A stretch of DNA of 64,000 nt, taken from the NCBI RefSeq assembly GCF_002127325.2, contig NC_035441.2, forward strand, positions 152,436,624-152,500,623, in the 5' to 3' direction. This document shows positions 20,831-32,002 of the stretch, in pieces; within the stretch, counting starts at the first letter, position 1, and every line of letters begins with the position of its first letter. The DNA comes from Helianthus annuus. Its lineage: Eukaryota > Streptophyta > Magnoliopsida > Asterales > Asteraceae. The notes under the pieces were generated by a model. That model saw nothing but the letters and a program-made list of their open reading frames with translations, was not told the origin of the DNA and made no database searches. The translations under genes were made by a program, and so were the position numbers.

Positions 20831-21008
20831 TGAAACGGTATCCTTTAGTGTTGTTTTCGCTAAAGTTTGAAACGGTATTGTTTAGTGTTACTCTACCTTC
20901 AAGGAAAGTCCAAGGAGCAGGTATAATTTTAAATTTTGCCTTCAAATTCTTTCTAACAAAACAATAGAAATGTTGTTGATTATTTGATTTTTTTTTCATT
21001 TTTTGTAG

Positions 21009-21151
21009 CTATGACAAGGTTTAAAGCTATTGAATGGCTTGAAAGTGTAGTTAGGCCATTGGAGATACCAAAACAACCATCAAACTTTTTGATAGGTCAA
21101 AGCTTCATGTTTCCAACAACTAATGGTTGTTCTATCGTAAAGACTTCTGGT
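21009..21151 (+). pseudogene. Probable captured kinesin-14 (calponin-homology part) exon
   Basis: Between a TTTTTGTAG acceptor and a GGTATGT donor the frame reads R-F-K-A-I-E-W-L-E-S-V-V-R-P-L-E-I-P-K-Q-P-S. It resembles the start of the calponin-homology domain of plant kinesin-14 proteins (R-x-x-A-x-E-W-L-E-S ... P-L-x-I-x-x-Q-P-S). The rest of the exon does not match what I know of that domain. Family assignment is tentative. It lies inside the Helitron, same orientation as the PP2 and VPS2 fragments. Confidence 0.45.
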
Positions 21152-22387
21152 ATGTATCTTAAGCATAAACTTTATATTGTCATTCATGGTGTAAAACAAT
21201 GTGATTAGAGTAGAAGTTCAACATTGCTATGTTGTAACTTAGTTTCAGTTTGAATCTGTTTGTGTGTTTCCGAGGGCTTTTTTAAGCAAGGCGCATAGTA
21301 TAAACTCTAACTTTTGGGTGTTGTAGACTGTTTTAGGTTGATTTCTAGGATTATTTAGGTTGAAGGTAGCCTTCATTAGGGTTTTTATTGTCATCTTTTT
21401 GCTGTAAATTAGGACGAAAATCATCTTAAATGACTACACGGTTGTTTTCCTCATTTTACCTCAACATGGTTTCATAAAATTACTTTCTTGCCTGTTATAC
21501 GTCTTTTTCTAATCTCAGGGCTATAAAATTATTTTCGTGTTCACCTTCGTTTGTTATCAAAATATGTTGTTAAATAACCTAACATATATTAAAAGATATA
21601 AACTTGAGTTTATAAGACTAGCATATTGAGTGCTGCTGCCACCAATGGACCTTTCGACTTTAGCCCTAGAATATATACAACATAGCAAACAATCTTGTAT
21701 AAATTAACTGTCATGTAAATACTTAATCTTGTATAATGTGCACATCATGGTCAGATACAGGACAAGGCAGAATTGTTCTTTGAATTGTGTTCATCAAGTT
21801 TTTGATTAAATGCCTAATTAAGTTTTGATTCTGCAGGAGAGCTGGGAACGACTGGAAGTTGTGGTGGCTGTGTGACCGAGGTATAATCGAATTGAAGTTT
21901 GTAGAAGTAATTTTATACATCAGCTTGAAAAGGTACTTAACTTTCGTTGAATTGAAGTTTTTCATAGATCTTAACTATTCATATGATCATCATCAAATGT
22001 AACTAACAAAGAATCAATAAAATGCTAATAAAACATTAGAATCAATTGATCAAACAACTACACTTGAGTCTGTAAGAGTACCATATTGAGTGCTGTTGTC
22101 CCTAATGTAGCTTTTGACTTTAGCCCCAGAATATCTACAAGTACCAAATAATCTTAATTTAATTAAAATTAAGGAAAAAGTTACCAGTGTTTGTTGAAAC
22201 TGTTTCGCTTCCAAAATTGTTAAAGTCAGCACATAAATGAACATTAAACAGATCATCCATGGTACCAAACAACAATGTTAAGATGTAAAACTAAAATGTG
22301 ATAAAAAAAATAATACTTATAAAATATGAAGTATTAAGAAAGTAGCAATTACATATAAAAAAGAAAACTAATCAGAGACATCTAACT

Positions 22388-22711
22388 CTAATTGCATGAA
22401 TCAAGGAACTTTAACTTCAACTCCATGGAGCACTGAACCTCTCTGTGTATCTCATTGATCTTTCTCATGAACTCCAGATGTCTTTCTCCACATTCTATAT
22501 TACTCGCAACACACAGGTCACGAACGGAAGTAGTCGGCATTGCCCTCAAGTCCCTCGAAACTTGGTCTCTTGTCAGCAGACCAAGTTCCAGTCCGTTAAA
22601 ACACCTCTTCAACTCTTGAAGAGTAGATCTATCAGCCAAAACTTGGTCTTCGATTTGTTTAATAAAGCGTTGCTTGAAATCGTCAGATTTTGCAGAAGTA
22701 TATGACTCCAT
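22388..22711 (-). CDS. Small unknown protein in the Helitron (107 aa)
   Basis: I do not recognise it. From ATG at 22711 it reads M-E-S-Y-T-S-A-K and gives 107 residues that look helical and charged: Q-R-F-I-K-Q-I-E-D-Q near residue 15, R-D-Q-V-S-R-D-L-R near 45, C-G-E-R-H-L-E-F near 77. An upstream in-frame ATG at 22807 would add 32 hydrophobic residues. I prefer the downstream start because the added part is low-complexity. TATATAAT lies upstream on the minus strand near 22812. It is divergent from another small ORF (23214-23567). It is intact, unlike the captured fragments around it, and could be a fragment of a host gene that happens to be open. Confidence 0.45.
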   Translation of the reverse strand: MESYTSAKSDDFKQRFIKQIEDQVLADRSTLQELKRCFNGLELGLLTRDQVSRDLRAMPTTSVRDLCVASNIECGERHLEFMRKINEIHREVQCSMELKLKFLDSCN

Positions 22712-23213
22712 TCTAATACATTTATAAGAACAAAGGCAAAACAATAATAGTTGCACTTTTGTTTCACTGAATGAATCTGTTTTGATGAAAAAAAAATTTA
22801 TTGGCAATGCTATTATATACTATATGTAACAGGCCATAGGTCAGCTTTAAAGACAAACATTAAATTAACATTTATACTTAAAAACCATGTACATTTAATG
22901 ATTTAAGAGTAAAAAACGTGTATATGGGAATTGTCTGTTCAGTTATCCTATTAAGCATTTTAATGCAAAACCTTTGAAAAATGAGTTTTCATGGGAAAAC
23001 AAGTAAAATTAAATATGTAGAAAACCAAGGAACAAAATTGAAACCTTCAAAAAAAGGTTATCATAATTATGAGATGTCTCTTCATTTTCTCTATCAAAGA
23101 TTTAAACACTATAAAGCATCATTATTATTTTACTTGAAAACATCAACACTTCAGTTTAAAAAAAAACATTCATCCTAAAACAAATTGTCCAAAAACACTT
23201 ACATTCTTCCTAA

Positions 23214-23567
23214 ATGGCAAGGAAAACCTTCTACCACTGGTCCGATACCACTGATCTTAAAATCGAATTTTCAACCTGGTCACTCCAAGAACAAAGAAAC
23301 GCTGAAGAACTCAACCAAAAGGTTGCTATTGTTAGTGATAAATATTATAAGCAAACCTGGAGTAGCATTGCACTGCTAGATGAAGTTGCCTCTTCTACTC
23401 CAACAGAGTTTAAACAAAAAGCAGAAGAGTTTATTACAAATTTGCTGAAACAGGATCAGAAGACCTGTGATATGCTAGTTGATCTACAAATTAAAACAAA
23501 AAACGAAATTGCATGGAAGAAGGCGAGAGAACGAGATATTCTATTAAGTGTTAATTGTAATGTTTAA
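23214..23567 (+). CDS. Small unknown protein in the Helitron (117 aa)
   Basis: Not recognised. 117 codons, polar and helical in composition: W-S-L-Q-E-Q-R-N near residue 23, V-S-D-K-Y-Y-K near 40, F-I-T-N-L-L-K-Q-D-Q-K near 73, E-I-A-W-K-K-A-R-E-R-D near 98. No signal peptide or membrane segment. It lies about 0.5 kb from and divergent to 22388-22711. Similar size and composition raise the possibility that both belong to one unit, but I see no sequence similarity between them. Confidence 0.4.
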   Translation: MARKTFYHWSDTTDLKIEFSTWSLQEQRNAEELNQKVAIVSDKYYKQTWSSIALLDEVASSTPTEFKQKAEEFITNLLKQDQKTCDMLVDLQIKTKNEIAWKKARERDILLSVNCNV

Positions 23568-23787
23568 TTTTTAATTTTTATTATTTTTCTAAATCATAAT
23601 TTTGTAATACTATGGTTTATTATTGAGTATTCAAAGTTTCACTGCTTTCATAATTTTGCAATTTTAGTTTTACCAGTTTCTTTTATCCAAGATTGCTACT
23701 GGTTGGTTAAAATTTTGGGTTTATGACGTGTTGTTTCGTTAAAATTTGGTTAAAATTTTGGGTTTATGACGTGTTGTTTCCTGTTGT

Positions 23788-24126
23788 AGGCTTACCTCAA
23801 GTTATTGTTGAAGGGGAACCGATGGTCCGAGCATTAAATACCATTGAGTATCCTCTGTTATGGTTGCTTCCATATCAACTGAGACCTACACAGTAATTGG
23901 AGTACAAGCATTCTAAGTTTGTTAATCTGATTATTGAAGGGGAACCGATGGTCCGACCATTAGGTCGCTTTAGTTTTACTTGTGGGTGATTTTGTAAATG
24001 AATATTGAAATAAGTAACCCTATAATCTGAAAACAAGATTTGTAATGTGTACAGAATGTGCAAGGCGTTACTTCCAGTAAATGAAGAACATTTGACTGAT
24101 GAAGCCATATGGGAGTCACTTCCTGT
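23788..24126 (+). other. Possible captured exons, product not recognised
   Basis: After TTGTAG at 23790 a frame reads L-P-Q-V-I-V-E-G-E-P-M-V-R-A-L-N-T-I and runs to a TAA near 23897. Part of it (GAAGGGGAACCGATGGTCCGA) recurs at about 23936. A second exon-like stretch after an AG near 24055 reads K-A-L-L-P-V-N-E-E-H-L-T-D-E-A-I-W-E-S-L-P and ends at GTAAG near 24125. Splice-like borders and coding-like composition suggest host-derived exons inside the Helitron. Confidence 0.35.
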
Positions 24127-24590
24127 AAGTCACACTGCTTTTCTTATCACATTTAATTATTACATTTAATGTGCTAAAGAAGAAAATAGTAAAAAATAGA
24201 ATAAAACAATTGTGTAGTTTTCTTGTGTTGGAAACTTAGTTTAAAAAAGCGCGCTTTAAGCTCGCTTAAAGTGTTAACCGTTTGGCAAAACGTTTTATTT
24301 GCTCTGAAGCGTCAAAACACGTGAAGCGTTTTGAGGCGACGCCTCGGCCCAATCAGGTACAAAAAACAACACTTCAGCATAGGGTTTTAGGTTTTAACGT
24401 TGTTTCAACATTAAAAAAAACGAACAGGGCGTGCAAAAAACGAACAAGGTCTTTATTAAAGGGTATAAGTGACATTTGATCAAGTTGAAAAACCTTGAGC
24501 TTAACTTGGTGCATTTGTTCTCAAGTAAAGCATGATCACACAGTCATCACTAATGACCTTTCAGCATCGAAAAACATCAAATCCAAAAAT

Positions 24591-24798
24591 CTAATGTTTT
24601 CTTTGCTTTTTAAGGGGAACATAGGTGCTTCTCTCCTAGGGCATACAAAACACAGGTTGTTGGCGGCAGCCTGCCATATTTAACATATAAAAAAACTTTA
24701 TATGTTAAATGTGGCGGGCTTCCGCCAACAATCTGTGCTTTGTATGCCCTATGGAGAGAAGCACCCATCTTCCCCCTAAAAAGCAAAGAAAACATTAG
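24591..24798. repeat. Fold-back hairpin, arms about 95 bp
   Basis: Begins CTAATGTTTTCTTTGCTTTTTA and ends with its complement. The arms match almost fully (GGGCATACAAA, GTTGGCGG, TTAACATATAAA and their complements) around a short A/T loop near 24695. No target duplication is obvious. It is a MITE-like or small-RNA-producing hairpin. Confidence 0.85.
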
Positions 24799-24909
24799 GA
24801 GAAAAGCATTATGAATGAGGATGGCCTGAATCTACGTAAGTGGCAGGTTTATTATATTTACCCATTTCAAATTTTATTTCCAACCTTTCTGATTTAGCTT
24901 TTTTGCAGA

Positions 24910-25024
24910 CATTGACAATGCAAGAAAGGCTGCACCAAAGCCAGAAACACTGTTTGAGTTTTCCTACGATATTGTACGAAAGGTTGCTGCTAAGTATCCC
25001 AAACATCCCTGGATCTTGGCATGA
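24910..25024 (+). other. Exon-like fragment, product not recognised
   Basis: After TTTTTTGCAG a clean frame reads I-D-N-A-R-K-A-A-P-K-P-E-T-L-F-E-F-S-Y-D and V-A-A-K-Y-P-K-H-P-W-I-L-A and then a TGA. Codon use and the polypyrimidine-AG border suggest the last exon of a host gene captured by the Helitron. I cannot name the family. Confidence 0.4.
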
Positions 25025-25429
25025 AAGTGATTAGGTTCAAGGTAATGGTTAGATTTTAAAACTCTTATTAATCATGAGTTAATTATAATTGTGATAAAGT
25101 TAAACCTTTTAGTTATGTTCGTTCTAAAATGAAATTCATCCCAATTGGTCGCTAAGAGTTTGTAGAATATAAACTGATAAGTTATAGAGATAATGAATCT
25201 CTATCATAGGGTACATGCTGAGATTATTGAATTTTGACTGACATACCCCATATATAGCTTTAACATCGTTTATTATTATTATAAACATAGTTTAACATTA
25301 AGAATTGATTGGAGTATTAAGTGTGTTAGTTTGAACTTTTTGAACGAAATTTTATTCATTCATGTGCTAAAAACTTAGGTAATGGTGTAGTAAAAGGAGA
25401 TTTAATTATAATTGAAAAACTAACATAAG

Positions 25430-25733
25430 GACTTTGTTATAAAAGTGCAGCGAACCAGACCATATTGTCATGCGTCCTACGGTTTCTGGAGCAAATCCTT
25501 GTGTTGGGGCAGCAGCGATTTGGGTTGTTTGTGGCTGCGTGGGTGGTGCCTCGATGCTGTAAACAGTGGTCAAATAACAATGGATAGTAGGGGTAACGAG
25601 TACCATAACAAAACAAGAAAAGGAATACCAACAACATGCAATTAGGTACAGTTTTGGGACTGGTAATGGTGTCTAAACAACCGTTATAAGCGATGGTTGC
25701 GGCTGCCAAAACAGTCCAGAAAGAGGAAGCCAT
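25430..25733 (-). other. Gene-like fragment, minus strand, not recognised
   Basis: From ATG at 25733 (M-A-S-S-F-W-T-V-L-A-A-A-T) about 33 codons look like a hydrophobic N-terminus. In another frame nearer 25550-25440 there is E-A-P-P-T-Q-P-Q and A-A-A-P-T-Q-G-F-A-P-E, a proline-rich, arabinogalactan-like composition. It may be a small captured two-exon gene with an intron between about 25635 and 25565. Confidence 0.3.
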
Positions 25734-26779
25734 GCTTAAATGATTCTGGGTCGGTTTTCGGGTTGAATCATAGTTTACAAATTGTGAGTTCCTAAGGTAT
25801 TTTTAGGGTATGTTAAAGGTTATCTCTATTCCATGTTTTGTATGTAGAGTCTAATTTGATATGTAATAGAAAAAAATATGCAAGTTTATAAACATGGAAG
25901 TGAAAACACCATGATCAATATTTCTCTTTTGTATGTGTTCGACTTCTTGACTTATTATTTAAGAGTTTGTTTTGATTTGTCAAATTTTGAAATTTTATAC
26001 TTTATCAGAATTTTGGTTATTTTCTTCTTATTAGTGATACTGATGCTTATGGCCACACCTTATATCCCAGTTAGACATGAAAAAAAAATACAAACTCAGT
26101 TTAAGAAATATAATTGTTATGCTTTTCTTAGAATGCGAGTGTCTTTAAAAACATAAAAGATAAAAAATGATGCATTAACTAAAGCAAAGGTTCCTTAAAA
26201 TCAGCTTTGCGTTTGTTGTTCGATATGCAATCATGGTATCTATACTTTGGCAGGGCATTCCAAGTGGTTTTAGGCGATCGACGGAATAGTGGGCAATAAA
26301 ATGACATTGCCTTTGCATACATGTCTATATACAAGTATATGGCATGTTGTTCGGGTTACTTAGACACAAATGGTTAGAAAACATGAAGAAATGATTAATA
26401 ATCTGATTTTTAGATACAAATGGTTAGAAAACATTTAGAAATGATTAATAATCGGATTTGTAGACAACATATTATCAATTACTTAGATTATTTCTATATC
26501 AAACCTCAACAAATAATTTTTTGAGAAAAATTAAAGCTTAAATTGTATATTAAATCTAATAAATGCAATCTAATAATCAAATCTTTTTTAAATAAATGCA
26601 ATCTAATATTAAATGTAAAGTTTTAATGCATACAATATAGAGAAAACACATCATACCAACTTCGTAGACTTGACAGGACTTACAGACTCGATAACAAAAG
26701 ACCGTAACATACAATACAGAGACAAAATGTCGTATCACCACAAGCAATTGTGGATCCTTGCTGATGGGTGCACTTCGGA

Positions 26780-26957
26780 ATGTAGCAGATATGAATGAAT
26801 ATAATCCCAGTGTAGGTAATTACATATCTACCACTTGGGTTATATTCATTCATATATGAATGAATATAACCCCAGTGTAGCTCTTCGATTTTCCTTGAAA
26901 TTCCAGAGCTCGCTAATTACATATCTGCCACTGGGGTTATATTCATTCATATACAAT
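26780..26957. repeat. Nested palindromes around ATATGAATGAATATAA
   Basis: The phrase ATATGAATGAATATAA(T/C)CCCAGTG occurs twice direct and twice inverted (about 26790, 26835 inverted, 26858, 26930 inverted), each linked to TAATTACATATCT. The whole can fold into more than one hairpin. Confidence 0.8.
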
Positions 26958-27088
26958 TGATCGTTCTGATCAATTACTTCCTTATGTGCACCACACCATC
27001 TTCTAGGAGGTTGTCAAGTGTTCTCGCCTTCGTGCTTGGTTTTTTGCATATCTTTACATCCGCAGCCATTCTGTACAATAAAACACAT

Positions 27089-27430
27089 TCAAATGACCAA
27101 TATAAACACATTCAAATGACCAATATGAGGAACCCATATCATCGAATCAAACCAAAAATCAATATGAGGAACACATCAATCCGAAACTGATCCGATCAGT
27201 TCATTTGTATAAAATTTAATTCTGATTTAGTTCATCTTATTAAACAATTCTCAAATGACCAATATAAACACATTCAAATGACTAATATGAGGAACACATA
27301 TCATCGAATCAAACCAAAAATCAATATGACGAACACATCAATCCGAAACTGATCCGATCAGTTCATTTGTATAAAATTTAATTCTGATTTAGTTCATCTT
27401 TTTAAACAATTCTCAAATAACCAAAAATCA
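27089..27430 (+). repeat. Tandem repeat, 162-bp unit, two copies plus a third start
   Basis: TCAAATGACCAATATAAACAC at 27089 and 27251, with a degenerate third start near 27412. Units include CCGAAACTGATCCGATCAG. Confidence 0.9.
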
Positions 27431-27679
27431 ATTTTCACATTTCAAGTATCAATATTGATGTGTTCAAATAACTACACACTGATGCGCTTTATCAATTTCC
27501 ATCATTTGTTTCTTCGCATTTGATTCAGAAATTAAAACCCACAAGTATCATAGTTTCAATAAACAACCTAGATCTGTGCTCTAATTGTTTTTAGAGAAAA
27601 ACACACAAGAATCAGCCAAATGATCACATGAGATCTGAAACTATAGAAATCAATGATACATTTTGAACAATATACTCAG

Positions 27680-27945
27680 TTGATACCCGAGACAAAAACC
27701 CACAAGAATCAAAACCAAAACACAGTTGATCTCATATGAGGAACCGAAAACACATTCAAACCCTCTGTTTTGCTACCCGAGACAAAAACCCACAAGAATC
27801 AAACAAAACCTCTGTTTTGATACCCGAGACAAAAACCCACAAGAATCAAACAATATTTTCATATAAAACCTGAAACAAACCTTCATAATAAACAAAACCC
27901 AAACCTCTGTTTTGATACCCGAGATAAAAACCCACAAGAATCAAA
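27680..27945 (+). repeat. Minisatellite with unit core ACCCGAGACAAAAACCCACA
   Basis: At least four copies of ACCCGAGA(C/T)AAAAACCCAC followed by AAGAATCAAA, interleaved with AACCTCTGTTTTG. Confidence 0.85.
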
Positions 27946-28039
27946 CAATATTTTCACACAAAACCTGTTACATTCTAGCATATCAAAAACATAGTGTCAA
28001 TCATGTTTTAGGTATGTGATATTACCTTCGATTGTTATA

Positions 28040-28180
28040 GAAGATGAAGATGATGAAGATGAAGATGAAGCTGATGATCGGTGGAGATTACAGAAGAGGA
28101 AGATGATTCCGATGAAGATGATTTCGATGAAGATGAAGATGATCCGATGAAGATGGTTGAAGATGAAGATGAAGTTCTGT
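28040..28180 (+). repeat. GATGAA-rich microsatellite
   Basis: Imperfect GATGAAGAT repeats near the Helitron 3' end. They could encode Asp/Glu runs, but no ORF of note contains them. Confidence 0.9.
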
Positions 28181-28738
28181 GTTTTGGACTTGAGAGAAGA
28201 TGAAAATGATTTTATTGAGAAGTGTGAATGTTCTAATCATATATGTTTATCATTAAGATTTGAGGGTATAAAAAAGACATTTTATAAAGATATGTATTCA
28301 TTTTAAACAACATATTAGTTCATGTTTTCATTTTAGACAACATATTACCAAGTACTTAGCTTATTTGTATATCAACCATGTACACTAACACATAATTTCA
28401 TTGACATTGTTTTATAAAGATATGTAACTAAATGCAAAGAATTTAAATCATATATTATAATCTGTTTTTAGTATTATCGAATTATACAATAACAATGGAC
28501 CTTTACTGAATTTTACACCAACAATGTGTCAAAATAAATTAATGTCATATATAAGAAGTTATCACACAACATAAAATTAGGTCATGCTTATCAAACATGT
28601 AGACTAAAACAAACTATCTTTAACATTGTTTTATAAATATATGTAACTAAACACAAAAATTTAAATAATATGTTATAATATTTTTTTTAGCATTTGATTT
28701 CGATTGTTATTAGAACAAACACACGGGTTTACACCTAG

Positions 28739-29589
28739 TATTTATAATTCTAAGAAAACGATGAATGCGAAGTAAAATAGTTTTAGATAACAAAGAAATG
28801 AACCGTCTTCTATAATAGTTTAAAAATCACAATAATAGTTTAAAAAATCACAACTATTTAATAATTCTAAAGTGACGCATACTAGGATAAGATTGGAAAG
28901 CCAATAACAATAACAACCAAATGAATATTCCACGGCAAGACAATTCTATATCAATAGTTATTCTATAATACTGTTGTTTATTTTAACATATCTAAACCAT
29001 GACCTTTAATAGATTTGATGCATTGTTATCATAAATTGAAAAAAAAAAAAAACGTAACAAAACAGGGGATCATCAACCACATCTCACATAAAACCTCAAT
29101 AAAGCTTTATAACACACGTTAGTGGTGTGAAAGGTGTAAAAAAGTGAGCCTACGTTGCAATACTTAATTTTTTATTTTTTTTTCACAAAGCCCAAATAGA
29201 GCCCCTACAACACACTCTTGTTGTAAGTTAAAGTCGTGTTAGAACAATCAGCCACGAGCCCACCCATTTTTTACATAGTATTGCAACTATCAATCGCCAA
29301 AAAGTCGACAACACATGTGTACTCTTCAGTTGATGAGTCATGGTGGCTTGACTCGAATGCCGCGCTGAACAGCCAAGAGCACATATGTAGGTTTCATATA
29401 TCAATCAAACTTAGATAACTTTCTAAATCATATATATCGAAGTTTCAGATTAAAGTATTTAATGTGTATACGAAATTAATAATCAGATAACATGAAGTAT
29501 TTTACAATAAAACAATATATTCTTTAATGTGAAAAACGGAAATGTAAGTTTGTGTCTTAAGTAAAAGGCTCATTCTATTCTCACCCCCC
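28739..29589. other. Intergenic DNA, no gene seen
   Basis: Begins with the right half of the Helitron target (TATTTATAATTCTAAGAAAACG), matching 17455-17490. The rest is AT-rich with short low-complexity runs and no recognisable coding or structured element. Confidence 0.6.
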
Positions 29590-29719
29590 TATCAAAAACA
29601 TCACATCCATCAATTATTTGGTTTTTGTTTTTAGCCTGTTTTGTCTTTTTGTTGTCTTTTTTTATTCATTTATTTAATTATTAGTTATTTAGTATTTGTT
29701 TGTATTTGTTTATTAATTA

Positions 29720-29752
<33 letters not shown>

Positions 29753-31408
29753 TTTATGATATAGTATTTATTATTAGTTTTTATTGTTATAATTTATCAA
29801 ATTATATTTATAGCTGTAACAAAAGCTATATAAAAATAAGTACTTTTTTTACAAAATTATTATCATTTAATAATTTACATACCGAGGTTTAATCTATACT
29901 CCCCCCAAATGTAGCAGGTTGTGCTATCCAAGACTTATACATATTTTGACGTGATTCAAATATATTCTCCCAGCCAGCTGCATCATTTTCTCTCATTAAT
30001 TTCCATAGGTTGTTTGTGCTGGCAATTGGATACTCCCCTTGCAATTCTACCATTATAAAATGGTTACCATTCACGTGTGCAATTGTAATTATTTTTTTTT
30101 CTGGGAACTCGTGAGGGCCTCTCCAAAGCGAAAAACAAGTAGAACTGTTTCTTTTTTCTTGAGATAAAAAATGAACGATCACATTAAACTTGTTCGCAAT
30201 CAAGAATCCTGCCTCTGGCATAATCATCCAGTGTTTCTCTTGTTGGTAGAAGTTACACCAACAATTTCAAGAAAAGGCAATTTATACTTGTTCGTATTGT
30301 ATGTGACATCCATAAGCAACACATGTGGAAAATCAAGGAAGTACTTGTATGAGATTTTAGGAACAAAGAATAAGTCTTCCAACATGCTTGAAACTCTATT
30401 GGTAGAAATTTCAAAAGTATACCCTTTATCATTTAAATGAGATATTAGCACCTCCATCAAAGATTTCCCTTTATGATCCGTTGCTCGAATTTTATCACGT
30501 GCGTTATATATGTTTTTAATTGTAGAGACATTATTTTCATCACGCTCCTTGATAACACCTAAAATATCTTTTGGGAACATACCCTTCCCCGTCAACTCTG
30601 CCACCAATTGGTGTTCATTAGGTGTCAATCGTTTGAGGATTGGGTGTCCCTCCATATATTCTCCGGGTGGATGATTATGCTCACCAGGTTTTACTTTTAA
30701 CGTCCAAGAACCATTCTTTTTTGAAAATTTCGCTACCATTTCAAACGGGCAATTTATCTTTCTAGTGCCGGTCTATCTACTTGAATCTTTATCTGATTTA
30801 TACACACCACCACGATCACACATAAGTACAACTTTAGACACGTAGCCATTTTTAGCTTTCGATCTTTTAGTCACAATAGCGTAACCAAGACTACGTCCGG
30901 TGTTTCTAACCCATTCCATCAACTCTTCACGAGACTTGAACACCTAAAAGTGAACTAATATTAGTTACAAAATTTAGGTGAACAAGCTTGAGTAGTTACA
31001 AAATATATATTATCCAAACAAACCCATTTAAACTAAAACAAGACCCTTAACCTAGCTAGATTATATAACTAAGTTGAAACTTGAAACATGGGAATTAAAA
31101 ACTATACCTGATCTGTTGAAAATCCAGACATCTCTTTAACTTTTCTGAATGCTATGATGAAACATAAATAGATCACTCTTTGAACAAGTAAATTTATGCA
31201 GCTCTTTGAATAGCTTTCTCAAGTATATGAAGCGAATGCACTGAAGTTCCCAATTTTGGAGGAAACTGGTGATATTTTGGAGGAAATATCAACTATTTAA
31301 TATCACCACATAGAACTTGCAGCAATAATAGCACGGCTCATATGAGCTTTTTGTGTTCATTATTATATCACCATGTGTTCATTATTATATCACATTTTTT
31401 TATCAATT

Positions 31409-31458
<50 letters not shown>

Positions 31459-31600
31459 TCATTACTAATAGTAAATAATAATAATAATAATAACAAAAAT
31501 ATAAAAAAGACAATAAAATAAAATAAAAAAGACAAAAAAAGACTAAAACCAAAAACCAAATGATTGATGGATATGATGTTTTTATATGGATATGATAACA
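29590..31600 (-). mobile_element. Internally deleted Mutator-like element (MULE)
   Basis: The two ends are inverted similar sequences: AAAAACATCACATCCATCAATTATTTGG from about 29594, and on the right the complement of AAAAACATCATATCCATCAATCATTTGG ending about 31585. Each is followed by GTCTTTTT-rich sequence and a long TTA/TAA run (29717-29753; 31411-31458), giving terminal inverted repeats of over 150 bp. The exact outer ends and target duplication are unclear. Inside is a broken FAR1/MULE-type transposase gene on the minus strand. Confidence 0.72.
29889..31131 (-). pseudogene. MULE/FAR1-type transposase with OTU-like C-terminal part, internally deleted
   Basis: Exon 1 is 31131-31108 (M-S-G-F-S-T-D-Q), with intron 31107-30944 (GT...TTTTAG). 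Exon 2 from 30943 has the FAR1 zinc domain: V-L-M-C-D-R-G-G, T-G-T-R-K-I-N-C-P-F-E, W-T-L-K-V and H-N-H-P. An in-frame TAG near 30773 breaks it. Next comes the MULE transposase start: D-F-P-H-V-L-L-M-D-V-T-Y-N-T-N-K, then L-P-F-L-E-I-V-G-V-T-S-T-N-K near 30240, including the first catalytic-type Asp. At about 30227 the frame jumps to a C-terminal segment (M-P-E-A-G-F-L-I-A, H-V-N-G-N-H-F) resembling the OTU-like cysteine-protease tail found on some plant MULE proteins. The rest of the catalytic domain is deleted. Confidence 0.8.
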
Positions 31601-31639
31601 ATGCATCAAATCACCTACATAATTTCACACATAGTCAAA

Positions 31640-32002
31640 ATTCAAATTGTTGTGACATTGTTAAAAACGGCCCCTAGGGCCCCGTTATGACAACAAGTCG
31701 TCGACATATATACTCAAAAGTCGTTCAAGGAAGTTGCCATGCAGATTCCTTCTAAACCAAACTGCACGCATTCTTCCAACACCTAAACACCTCACTACAC
31801 TTTCTTCGAAATTTCCCTATACACTTTAGTCTCATGTTTTTTCCCCACCATTTCATGCAAATGGATTCCAATTTTCACTCATAAGCAAAACTATCCTAAT
31901 CTTCATCTTTACTTCTCCAATGTGTGTATATATACACCTATCTCCATTACATCTTTTCATCAACAAAATCACTAAAAAAAACCTTCTTTTCTTTGTCCTC
32001 TA
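31640..32002 (+). promoter_or_regulatory. Promoter and 5' leader of the CML41-like gene
   Basis: TATATATA at 31927-31934 lies 69-76 bp before the ATG. The leader is CT- and A-rich (ATCTTTTCATCAAC). The MULE right end lies only about 0.3 kb upstream of the TATA box, so the element may contribute upstream regulatory sequence. CCCCTAGGGGCC-like and CGTCGAC palindromes occur near 31672-31700. Confidence 0.55.

Larger units (their letters stand above)
17852..28738 (+). mobile_element. Helitron complex with captured gene fragments
   Basis: The 5' end is TCTATACTATAAAAGG directly after an A; the 3' end is CACGGGTTTACACCTAG directly before a T, as for Helitrons inserted between A and T. A tandem paralog of the target at about 17440-17490 gives an approximate empty site: CAGTCACAT...TAATTCTAAGAAAACG there matches the sequences left of 17852 and right of 28738. 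Similar 5' ends also occur at 20299 and 20742, so this is probably a stack of nested copies. No Rep/helicase is recognised, so it is non-autonomous. It carries fragments of at least two host genes, two small unknown ORFs, hairpins and minisatellites. Confidence 0.8.

Noticed and set aside
27680..27945. Direct repeats resembling a CRISPR array
   Set aside because: Eukaryotic context, repeats vary and spacers are themselves repeated; it is a minisatellite in a Helitron.
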